DNA of 38,137 nt, taken from positions 1 through 38,137 of the forward strand of contig DASYYE010000160.1 of the NCBI GenBank assembly GCA_035946955.1, written 5' to 3'. Below, piece by piece: positions 1 to 9,300 of this stretch. Below the pieces are notes generated by a model. The model searched no databases and was not told where the DNA came from. It saw nothing but the letters and a program-made list of their open reading frames with translations. The position numbers and the translations under genes are program-made. The stretch is from DASYYE01 sp035946955. GTDB lineage: Bacteria > Actinomycetota > Actinomycetes > Streptosporangiales > Streptosporangiaceae. How positions within the stretch are numbered: position 1 is the first letter of the stretch; every line of letters begins with the position of its first letter.

Positions 1-3000
1 TCATGCTCCTCCAGAGGCTGCTCGCTGAACTCGACGCCCCGGTGTGGGCGATGGGAGGCATCGGCCGGCACACTGCCGCCGCCGCGGTGGCGGGCGGGGC
101 ACGGGGTGTCGTGCTCGATTCCCAGCTAGCGCTGGTCTCCGAGACCCGATTGCCGCGTGAGGTCGCCGCGGCGGTCGCCGCGATGGATGGCAGCGAGACC
201 ACCGTGGCCGGGGGCTACCGGGTCTACACCCGGCCTGACCTGCCCCCGCCGGACCCACGCAGCGGCCGGTTCGGCGCCAGCGACCTGCACGGACAGTTAC
301 TGCCCGTAGGGCAGGACGGCGCGTTCGCCGACGCGCTCGCGGCCGTGTACCGGACCGCCGGCGGGGTCGTCCAGGCCGTCCGGGCGGCCATCACCTCCCA
401 GGTCGAGCAGGCGGCACGGGACTACCCGCTGAACGGCGCGGCCCCGGTGCAGGGGCCGATGACGCGCGTCAGCGACCAGCCGGAGTTCGCGGCGGCGGTC
501 GCGGATGCCGGTGGCCTGCCGTTCCTGGCACTGGCACTGATGTCCGGTGACGAGACGCAGCGGCTGCTGACCGAGACCGCGACCGTACTCAGCGGCCGGG
601 CGTGGGGCGTGGGGATCCTCGGCTTCGCGCCACCAGAGGTACGCCAGGCGCAGCTCGCCGCGATCACGCAGGCGCGGCCGCCCTATGCACTGATCGCCGG
701 TGGGCGCCCAGCGCAGGCCGCGGTGCTGGAGGACGCGGGGATAGAGACGTTCCTCCATGTGCCGTCACCAGGGCTGCTGGACCTCTTCCTCCGCGAGGGT
801 GCCCGGCGCTTCGTGTTCGAGGGGGCCGAGTGCGGCGGCCACATCGGGCCGCGGGGCAGTTTCGCGTTGTGGGAGGCCCAGGTCTCCCGGCTGCTGGCGT
901 GCCCGGACCTGGCCGGGGTCCGGGTGTGGTTTGCCGGCGGTATCCACGACGAGCGGTCGGCCGCGATGGTGGCGGCCATGGCGGCGCCGCTGACCGCACG
1001 CGGTGCGCGCGTGAACGTGCTCATGGGTACGGCCTACCTCTTCACCTCCGAAGCCGTGCGCTGCGGCGCGGTCCTGGCCCCCTACCAGGGGGCGGCATTG
1101 GCGTGCACCGCCACCGCATTGCTGGAGACCTCACCCGGCCACGTGGTCCGCTGCGCGGACACGCCGTATGTGGCGACCTTCGCGCAGGCACGCCGCAGCC
1201 TTGCCGACGCGGGCACACCACAGCAGGAGGCCTGGGCGGAGCTCGAGCAGCTCAACCTGGGCCGGCTGCGGATCGCCGCAAAAGGGCTGCGCCGCGACGG
1301 TGACACGCTCGTCGGTGTGGACGAAGACACCCAGCACTCCGATGGCATGGTCATGCTCGGCCAGGTCGCCACGCTCCGGTCGGAGGTGACCACCATCGCC
1401 ACATTGCATTCACAGGTGACAGACGGGGCACGGGACTTCCTGGCCACCCGGGCAGCCGGGCTCCGTGCCGGTGGCGGGGCCCCCGCCGGGGCCGCCGCCC
1501 CGCGAGACCTGCCGCAGGAGGCCGGCCAGCCCGCCCCGCCGCGGCGCCCGAGCCCGCTGGATGTGGCGATCGTGGGGATGGCCTGCGTCTACCCGGGCGC
1601 GGACGGGCTCGGAGCCTACTGGGCGAACGTGGTCGCGGGCAAGGACGCGGTCACTGACGTGCCTGCAGAGCGCTGGCGGCACGAGACCTATCCCGATGTG
1701 CCGTCGGCCCGGGGTGGCTTCCTTCCCCGGGTGCCGTTCGACGCCCTGGCTTACGGCATCCCGCCGTCCTCCCTGCCGAGCATCGAGCCGGCACAGCTGC
1801 TGGCGCTGGAGGTAGCCGCCAGAGCGCTCGCCGACGCCGGGTACGCCGTCAGGCCGTTCGACCGTGAAAGGACCTCGGTGGTCTTCGGCGCGGAGGCAGG
1901 CAGCGACTTGTCCGGCGCCTACGGGCTGCGCTCCATGCTCCCCACCTACGCGCCGCTGCCACCCGGCGTCGAGGCGCACCTGCCACGGCTGAGCGAGGAC
2001 TCCTTCCCCGGGGTGCTGAGCAACGTGATCGCGGGCCGGATCGCCAACCGGCTCGACCTCGGCGGGGTGAACTACACCGTCGACGCTGCCTGCGCGGCGA
2101 GCCTGGCCGCCCTCGACCTGGCCTGCAAGGAACTGGCCGCTGGCACCAGCGACATGGTGCTGTGCGGCGGCGCGGACACCCACAACGGCGTCTATGACTT
2201 CGCGATGTTCGCCTCGGTGCACGCGCTCTCCCCCAGCGGGCGCTGCGCCCCGTTCGATGCCAGCGCCGACGGCATCGCACTGGGCGAGGGGGTCGCCTGC
2301 GTGGTGCTCAAGCGGCTCGCCGATGCCGAACGCGACGGCGACCGCATCTACGCCGTTGTCAAGGGCGTGGCCGGCTCCAGCGACGGCCGGTCGCTCGGGC
2401 TGACCGCACCCCGGCCCGAGGGCCAGCGCCGCGCCCTCGACCGCGCGTATGCGATGGCCGGCATCTCACCCGCCGACGTCGGGCTCATCGAGGCGCACGG
2501 CACCGGCACGGTCGTCGGCGACCGCGCGGAGCTCGCCACCTTGACCGGCCTGTTCACCGAGTCCGGCGCCCGTCCCGGCACCTGCGTGGTCGGCTCGGTG
2601 AAGTCCCAGATCGGGCACACCAAGTGCGCCGCCGGGCTGGCAGGGCTGATCAAGGTCGCGCACGCCCTGCACACCGGGGTACGCCCGGGCACCGTCCACC
2701 TGAGCGACCCCAACCCCGGGTGGGAGCCGGCCAGCAGCCCCTTCGCCTTCGCCACCACGCCACGGCCATGGGCCGCCGAGCCGGGCCAGCGGCATGCCGG
2801 GGTGAGCGCGTTCGGGTTCGGGGGGACGAACTTCCACGCGGTGCTGTCCGGGTATGGCGGCGCCGACGAGCCCGGCCACGGCCTGCGCGAGTGGCCTGCC
2901 GAACTGGTTGTCTTCCGGGGCGACGTGGCCGCGGCCGTGGCCCGGCTGAACCGGCTGACCTCGGCCAATGACGCGGCGGGCCGCCCGTGGCAGCTCGCGG

Positions 3001-6000
3001 ACCTCGCCGCCACCATGGCCGCTGACAACGGCCCGGTCCGGGCGGGGGTGGTCGCGACCAGCCTGGACGACCTGGCCACGAAGGCAGGCGGGCCGCTGCC
3101 GGAGCAGGGTGCCGGTGGCGGTGTCGCGTTCCTGTTCCCAGGGCAGAGCAGCCAGCGTCCGGGGATGCTGAGAGACATCTTCACCGCATTCCCCCGGCTG
3201 AACCGGCTGCTCCGTCTCGCGGGGGGACGCTACGCCGATGCCATGTTCCCCCCGGCCGCGTTCACCCCAGCGCAACGCGAACGTCAGGCCGCCGCCATCA
3301 CCGACACCCGTGTCGCCCAGCCCGCACTCGGCATCGCGGGCCTGGCCGTGCTGCACCTGCTCGGCGAACTCGGCGTGCGGCCGGACATGGCGGGCGGCCA
3401 CAGCTACGGGGAACTGCTCGCGCTGTGCGCGGCGGGCGCCTACGACGAGGCATGCCTCCTCGAGCTGAGCCAGGTCCGGGCCGAGGCGATCCTCGCCGCC
3501 GCAGGATCGGACCCGGGTGCCATGGCCGCGGTCAGTGCGCCCGCGGCACAGGTCATCACCGCCGTGGCGGGGACCGGGGTGGTCCTCGCCAACCACAACT
3601 CACCCAGCCAGGTCGTGGTCTCCGGCCCGACCCCCGCGGTGGAGGCGGCGATCGAGACACTGACCGAGCGGGGCATGACCGCACGGCGGCTGCCGGTGGC
3701 GTGTGCGTTCCACAGCCCGCTGGTGGCCGCGGCCGCTAGGACTCTCGCCAGCGTCCTCGCTGACCGCGACGTGGCGGTGCCCGGCTTCCCGGTGTTCGCC
3801 AATGCCACCGCGGCGCCGTACCCCGGCACGCCGGACGGTGTGCGGGAGGTGCTGGCCAGGCAGGTCGCCGAGCCGGTGCGGTTCGCCGAGCAGGTGACAG
3901 CGATGTACGCGGCCGGGGCGCGCACCTTCGTCGAGGCAGGCCCAGGCCGGGTGCTGACCGGCCTGGTGGGCGCGGTCCTCCAAGACCTGCCGCACACCGC
4001 GCTCGCCTGCGACGTCCCCGGGGAGAACGGGCTGGTCCAGCTGCTGAAGACGCTGGCGGCCCTGATCCAGGCCGGTGTGCCCGTCGACCCTGCGCCGCTC
4101 TTCGCGGGCCGGGTGGAGCCAGTGGCCGAGCCTGTTCCCCGTCGCCCGGGGTGGACCGTGGACGGTCAGTTGGTGCGCACCGCGGATGGGCAGCCCCTGC
4201 CCGGTGGGCTCCAGCCCGCCACCACCGCCCCCCAGGTCTGCATCGCGTCTCCGGCGGCGGCGCCGCAGCCGAACGACCGGGACCGGGTGGTCACCGAGTT
4301 CCTGAGCACCACCCGGGAACTGCTCGCCGCACAGCGGGACGTGGTGCTCGGCTACCTCGGGACCACGGTGAACGGCCACGCACCGCACGCCACGTCCGCC
4401 GCCTCCACCGTCGCGGCGCAGGCGGCACCAGTGCGTGCTCAGCCCCCCGCCCCCGTCCCGGCGCCGGAGGCCGTCACTGCACCGGCCACCCAGGAGACCG
4501 CACCGGCTGGCCCGGCGGAGATCAGCGCGGCGGTGGTGGACGTGGTGAGCGCCCGCACCGGCTACCCACGGGAGATGCTCGGCACCGACCTCGACCTCGA
4601 GGCGGACCTGTCCATCGACTCCATCAAACGGACCGAGATCATCGGGGTACTCGCGGAGCGGCTGGACCTGCGCCCCAGCGGAACGGGTGCCGACGAGTCC
4701 CTGGTCGAGTCGCTGGCCCGGATCAAGACCATCGGCGGCATCGCCGGCTGGCTCGCCCAGCACCTCGGGGCCATGAGCGATCCCCCGCGAGCCGAAGGTC
4801 CACGCCCGGAGGCGAGCGGGACTAGCCTCCCCGCGAGCCAAAGGGCCGCTCCGCCGCCTGGACTGACGAGCGAGGAGCGAGCGCAGCGAGCGCAGGAGCG
4901 AGGAGGGAAGGCGGCGGTCACCAGCGGCCCGGAGGCGAGCGGGACTAACACAGCCACACCGGGACGCTATGTCGTGGAGACCGTCGAGGTCGCCGCGGCG
5001 AGCGGCACGGCTGCCCTGCCGGGGCGCACCCTCATCGTGGACGACGGCCTCGGCATCGCCCTCGAACTCACCGAGCTGCTGGAAGCACGGGGTGCCGAGG
5101 TGGTGACGGTCGAGGTGCCGACAGCGACGCGGCTCGCGGGTGCGGACGCCATCGTCCACCTCGCCGCGCTCCGGCCCGGCACGGGGCCGGTGCTGCCCGA
5201 AGCGTTCACACACGTCCGCGACGCACTGGCCGCCGGGGTCCGCACACTGGTCGTGGCGACCGCCACCGGCGGCACGTTCGGCCACGGGTCCGCCGATGCC
5301 GCCAGCGACCTCGCCGACCTCGGCCTGCGGGGCATGGTCCGGTCGGTCGCAGCCGAATACCCGGCGGTGACGGCGCGCGCCGTGGACGTGTCGCCGAAAG
5401 AGAGCCCGCGTGAGGTCGCCGCCCAGGTCCTCGCGGAACTCACCAGCCCCGAAGGCCCCGCCGTCGTCGGGTACCGGGGAGGGCGCCGGACCGGCCTGCG
5501 GGTACGCCGTACCGAACCGCTGACGTCCGCAGCCACCGGCGTGCCTGGGCTCGACCGCGACAGCGTGGTCCTGCTCACCGGCGGCGCGCGGGGGATCACC
5601 GCCGCGGTGGCACACGGGCTCGCCCGGGCAACCGGCTGCCACGTGGAACTCATCGGGCGCACACCGCTGGCGGACCCGGACCCCGAGACGGAGCCGGCCA
5701 GTAGCCCCGAGGCCCTGCGGCAACTGCTGGCCCGGCGCGGCACGCACAGCCCACGCGAAATCGAGGCCATGGCAGGACGCCTGCTGCGGGAGCGCGAAGT
5801 GCGTGCCACCCTGGCGGGGCTGCGCGGCCTCGCCTCGTCCGTGCGCTATCACGCCGTAGACATACGCGACGCTGGCGCGGTCGGGGCCGTGCTCGACGAC
5901 GTCTACGCCAGGCATGGGCGGCTGGACGGCGTGGTCCACGGCGCGGGCGTGGTCGAGGACAGGCTGCTGCCCGACAAGACCGCCGAGTCGTTCGCCCGCG

Positions 6001-6377
6001 TGTACGCGACGAAGGTGGATGGTGCCCGGGCCTTGGCGGACCGGCTGCGGCCGGGCACCAGGTTCCTGGTGCTCTTCGGCAGTGTGTCCGGAGTGTTCGG
6101 CAACCGCGGCCAGGTCGACTACGGCGCGGCCAACGACGCCCTGGACACCCTCGCCCACCTGTGGTCCGCCCGGCTGGCCAGCCACGTGGTCTGCCTGGAC
6201 TGGGGCCCATGGGCCGGGGCAGGAATGGTCTCGGCGGAGCTGGCGAGGGACTATGCGCGCCGGGGCGTCACGCTGATCGACCCAGCCGCCGGTGTTGCCG
6301 GCCTGCTCGCGGAACTGACGTCCGAGGCCGGCCCGGCCCAGGTCGTCTACATGTGCGAGCCGGCCGGCAATGACTGA
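1..6377 (+). CDS. Type I iterative PKS/PUFA-like synthase, NPD(ER)-KS-AT-ACP-KR (5' partial)
   Basis: Large multidomain synthase whose 5' end lies outside the window. The first whole codon is at 3, but that ATG falls inside a domain and is not a credible start. Residues counted from position 3: about 1-60 are the C-terminal half of a nitronate-monooxygenase/PfaD-type fold (WAMGGIGRHTAAAAVAGG). About 147-440 are a second NPD domain (AECGGHIGPR near 275), a flavin enoyl-reductase type. KS spans about 519-960 with the full catalytic triad Cys697 (DAACAAS), His832 (EAHGTGT) and His872. AT spans about 1035-1370 with Ser1134 in GHSYG and a CAFHS segment typical of malonyl specificity. One ACP (about 1505-1590) has Ser1540 in SIDSIKR, the PUFA-synthase form. 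A charged repeat-bearing linker (about 1590-1650) precedes a KR with TGGARGI, Ser2027 and Tyr2040. Leu99 is encoded by TTA. The gene overlaps the next by 8 bp. Family resemblance to HglE/PfaA-like synthases is strong; the product is unknown. Confidence 0.93.
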   Translation, partial: MLLQRLLAELDAPVWAMGGIGRHTAAAAVAGGARGVVLDSQLALVSETRLPREVAAAVAAMDGSETTVAGGYRVYTRPDLPPPDPRSGRFGASDLHGQLLPVGQDGAFADALAAVYRTAGGVVQAVRAAITSQVEQAARDYPLNGAAPVQGPMTRVSDQPEFAAAVADAGGLPFLALALMSGDETQRLLTETATVLSGRAWGVGILGFAPPEVRQAQLAAITQARPPYALIAGGRPAQAAVLEDAGIETFLHVPSPGLLDLFLREGARRFVFEGAECGGHIGPRGSFALWEAQVSRLLACPDLAGVRVWFAGGIHDERSAAMVAAMAAPLTARGARVNVLMGTAYLFTSEAVRCGAVLAPYQGAALACTATALLETSPGHVVRCADTPYVATFAQARRSLADAGTPQQEAWAELEQLNLGRLRIAAKGLRRDGDTLVGVDEDTQHSDGMVMLGQVATLRSEVTTIATLHSQVTDGARDFLATRAAGLRAGGGAPAGAAAPRDLPQEAGQPAPPRRPSPLDVAIVGMACVYPGADGLGAYWANVVAGKDAVTDVPAERWRHETYPDVPSARGGFLPRVPFDALAYGIPPSSLPSIEPAQLLALEVAARALADAGYAVRPFDRERTSVVFGAEAGSDLSGAYGLRSMLPTYAPLPPGVEAHLPRLSEDSFPGVLSNVIAGRIANRLDLGGVNYTVDAACAASLAALDLACKELAAGTSDMVLCGGADTHNGVYDFAMFASVHALSPSGRCAPFDASADGIALGEGVACVVLKRLADAERDGDRIYAVVKGVAGSSDGRSLGLTAPRPEGQRRALDRAYAMAGISPADVGLIEAHGTGTVVGDRAELATLTGLFTESGARPGTCVVGSVKSQIGHTKCAAGLAGLIKVAHALHTGVRPGTVHLSDPNPGWEPASSPFAFATTPRPWAAEPGQRHAGVSAFGFGGTNFHAVLSGYGGADEPGHGLREWPAELVVFRGDVAAAVARLNRLTSANDAAGRPWQLADLAATMAADNGPVRAGVVATSLDDLATKAGGPLPEQGAGGGVAFLFPGQSSQRPGMLRDIFTAFPRLNRLLRLAGGRYADAMFPPAAFTPAQRERQAAAITDTRVAQPALGIAGLAVLHLLGELGVRPDMAGGHSYGELLALCAAGAYDEACLLELSQVRAEAILAAAGSDPGAMAAVSAPAAQVITAVAGTGVVLANHNSPSQVVVSGPTPAVEAAIETLTERGMTARRLPVACAFHSPLVAAAARTLASVLADRDVAVPGFPVFANATAAPYPGTPDGVREVLARQVAEPVRFAEQVTAMYAAGARTFVEAGPGRVLTGLVGAVLQDLPHTALACDVPGENGLVQLLKTLAALIQAGVPVDPAPLFAGRVEPVAEPVPRRPGWTVDGQLVRTADGQPLPGGLQPATTAPQVCIASPAAAPQPNDRDRVVTEFLSTTRELLAAQRDVVLGYLGTTVNGHAPHATSAASTVAAQAAPVRAQPPAPVPAPEAVTAPATQETAPAGPAEISAAVVDVVSARTGYPREMLGTDLDLEADLSIDSIKRTEIIGVLAERLDLRPSGTGADESLVESLARIKTIGGIAGWLAQHLGAMSDPPRAEGPRPEASGTSLPASQRAAPPPGLTSEERAQRAQERGGKAAVTSGPEASGTNTATPGRYVVETVEVAAASGTAALPGRTLIVDDGLGIALELTELLEARGAEVVTVEVPTATRLAGADAIVHLAALRPGTGPVLPEAFTHVRDALAAGVRTLVVATATGGTFGHGSADAASDLADLGLRGMVRSVAAEYPAVTARAVDVSPKESPREVAAQVLAELTSPEGPAVVGYRGGRRTGLRVRRTEPLTSAATGVPGLDRDSVVLLTGGARGITAAVAHGLARATGCHVELIGRTPLADPDPETEPASSPEALRQLLARRGTHSPREIEAMAGRLLREREVRATLAGLRGLASSVRYHAVDIRDAGAVGAVLDDVYARHGRLDGVVHGAGVVEDRLLPDKTAESFARVYATKVDGARALADRLRPGTRFLVLFGSVSGVFGNRGQVDYGAANDALDTLAHLWSARLASHVVCLDWGPWAGAGMVSAELARDYARRGVTLIDPAAGVAGLLAELTSEAGPAQVVYMCEPAGND
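4805..4947 (+). repeat. REP-like repeat region inside the PKS linker
   Basis: The 20-bp word CCCGGAGGCGAGCGGGACTA occurs exactly at 4805-4824 and 4928-4947, offset 123 bp (41 codons), so both copies read in the same frame as PEASGT. Between them, about 4866-4905 is a run of GAGCG/CAGCG units translated as a charged ERAQRAQER stretch. The segment sits between ACP and KR, where added length is tolerated. A related split copy lies at 13002-13024. The pattern resembles an extragenic palindromic-type element that entered coding DNA without breaking the frame. That origin is inference; the repeats themselves are seen directly. Confidence 0.7.
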
Positions 6378-9300
6378 CGTGGCGATCGTCGGGGTCGGGG
6401 CGGTGTTCCCCGGTGCCGGGGACGCACCCGCGTTCTGGCGGAACATCGTCGCAGGCGTGGACGCGGTGGGCGACGTCCCCCCGGGGCGCTGGGACCCGGA
6501 GGTCTACTACCAGCCGGACGGCGGGCCAGGTGAGGGGTTCTACTGCCGGCGCGGCGGGTTCGTGGACGACCTCGCCGACTTCGACGCGGCGGAGTTCGGC
6601 ATCATGCCCGCGGCCGTGCACGCGATCGAACCTGACCAGCTGCTGGTGCTGCGGGCCGCCGCTGAGGCGATCGCCGACTCCGGCGGGCTTGGCGACACCG
6701 GCCGGGTTGGCGTGGTGATCGGGCGCGGCGGTTACCTCACCCCCGGCGTCGCACGGCTGGACCAGCGGGTCCACGTGGTCCACCAGCTCATCACCGTCCT
6801 GCGTGACCTCGTGCCCGGCCTTGGCGAGGACCGGCTCGCCGAGGTGGCGGACGCGTTCCGCGAGCGGCTCGGCGGTGATGGCGACCCGTCTTCGATCGGG
6901 CTGGTGCCGAACTTCGCCGCATCTCGGATCGCGAACCGCTTCGACCTGCGCGGACCCGCGTACACGGTGGACGCGGCGTGCGCGTCGTCACTCGTGGCAG
7001 TGGACCACGCAGTGGCGGACCTGGCCTCGCGACGGTGTGACGCGGTGCTCGCCGGAGGGGTGCACACCTGTCACCATCCCACTCTGTGGAGCGTGTTCAC
7101 CCAGCTCCGCGCGCTGAGTTCCGGGGGGGTGATCCGGCCGTTCGACGCCCGCGCGGACGGCACGCTGCTGTCCGAAGGCGCGGGCGTGGTCGTACTCAAG
7201 CGCTTCGCCGACGCGACCGCTGCCGGGGACCGGGTGTACGCGGTCATCCGAGGTGTGGGGGTGGCCAGCGACGGCCGGGCCACGTCGATGATGAACCCGC
7301 TCGCCGAGGGCCAGGAACTGGCGATCCGCCGGGCATGGTCCGCGGCCGGCCTGGACCCGCTCGCACCGGACGCCATCGGCCTGCTCGAGGCCCACGGCAC
7401 CGCCACCGTCCTAGGTGACGAGGTCGAACTCACCACCGTGGCACGGGTGTTCGGCCCGCCGGGGAGCGCCCCGATGCAGCGCGCCGGGCTCGGCACGGTC
7501 AAGTCGATGATCGGTCACGCGATGCCCGCAGCGGGTGCCGCCGGGCTGATCAAGGCGGCGCTTGCGGTGCACCACGGCGTGCTGCCGCCGACGCTGCACA
7601 TCGGGCAACCACATCCAGGGCTGGCCTGGACACGGTTCGAGCCGGTGACAGCGGCCAGGCCTTGGGACGAGGGCCTGCCACGGCGTGCGGCGGTCAACGC
7701 GTTCGGCTTCGGCGGGATCAACGCACACGTGATCCTCGAGGCTCCGGCCACGAGGACGCCGACCGCGGCCAAGGCGGGTGCGCGCAGGACGGTCCCCACG
7801 GCCCCCGGTGCTGGTACAGGGGCCGAGGCGGCCGGCACACCCCCGGCCATCGTGGTCACCACCGACCCAGCTGAACCCATCCTGCGGCTCGCGGCCGGCT
7901 CCCCCAGGGAACTCGCGCGGTCACTGGACGCCCCCGACGCCGACCTGCTGGCCCGCGCGGGCAGCGATCCATCCAGCGGGCACTGCCGGCTCGCGGTGGT
8001 CGCCCCGGACCCCCGGCGGCTTGCACTCGCGCGCAAGGTCGCGGCGCGCGGCACACCGTGGCGGGGCCGGAGTGATATCTGGTTCACGTCACAGCCGCTG
8101 CTGTCCGGCCCGGAGCAGGTCGCGTTCCTCTTCCCCGGCTTCGAGCCTGAGTTCACGCCGGAAGTGGTGGACACTGTCGCCGCGACGTTCGGGCTGCCAG
8201 TTCCGGCGTTGCATGGCTCGGACACGGCTGCGGGCCCGGACGGCGGAGTGGTCGAGCTTGCCCGGGACGTCGTCGCGGTCGGCCGGCTGCTGGCCGCCGC
8301 ACTGGCCAGGCTCGGTGTCACTCCAGGCGTGCTGGCAGGCCACAGCCTCGGCGAGTGGACCGCCATGATCGTCGGTGGGGTGTTCCCGGAGGTCGACGAG
8401 TTCATCGCGTCGGTGCGCCCGGGCATGGTCGAGGTGCCCGACCTGGTCTACGCCGCGCTCGGCACCCAGGCCGGCCAGGTCGCCAGGTTCCTCGGCGCCG
8501 ACCTGGGCGACGTGGTGGTCAGCCACGACAACTGCCCGCACCAGTGCGTGGTTTGCGGCCCGGCATCCCAGGTCAGCGCCGTGGCCGGACGGGCACGTGC
8601 GGCAGGCGTGCTCGTGCAGGAACTCCCGTTCCGCACCGGCTTCCACTCGCCGATGTTCGCGCCGTACCTGGCGGCAGCGCGGGAGACGCAGCGCCGCCTG
8701 GCCGTACATCCGGCACACACCCCGGTCTGGTCCGCGACGTCACTGGCGCCTTTTCCGGCTGACCCGGGCCAGGTACGGGAGCTGGTACTGCGGCACCTGG
8801 TGGAGCGGGTCCGGTTCCGGGAACTCACGCTGGCGCTGCACTCCTCGGGAGTGCGTGCGTTCGTCCAAGTGGGGATGGGCAGCCTGACCGGGTTCGCCGA
8901 CGACACGTTGCGAGACCACGACCACCTGAGCGTGGCGGCCGCGGTGCCACAGCGTGACGGCCTCGCTCAGCTGCGCCGTGCCATTGCCGCGCTCTGGGTG
9001 GAGGGCCTGGCGCCGCGCTTCGACCTGCTCGGCCGCCCGGCACCCCACCGGGCTCCGGTGCCGCCGCTGGCCAGCACGGGTGCCAGGCGCGGCGTCGCGC
9101 CCGGGTCACGGGTGAAGCTCCGGCTCGGCGCGCCACTGGTCCGCCTGACCGGCGTGGCCCCGTTGGCTGGCACCCCGCTGGCCAGTGCCGTCAATGAGTC
9201 ACACGGCAACGGCACCGGCCTGCCCGCCGGCAGCCCGGTGCTCGCTGAGCTGAACGCGGTCATGGCGGAGGCGGCGGCGGTCACGGTAGCCGTGACACAG

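Noticed and set aside
29..300. ATG at position 3 as the true start of the first PKS gene
   Set aside because: It lies within a conserved NPD domain half, so the gene must begin upstream of the window.
3600..6446. 948-codon open frame on the - strand opposite the first PKS gene
   Set aside because: It is a mirror frame of high-GC coding DNA: rich in Arg/Gly/Pro/His with no domain, while the + strand has continuous KS/AT/ACP/KR motifs.
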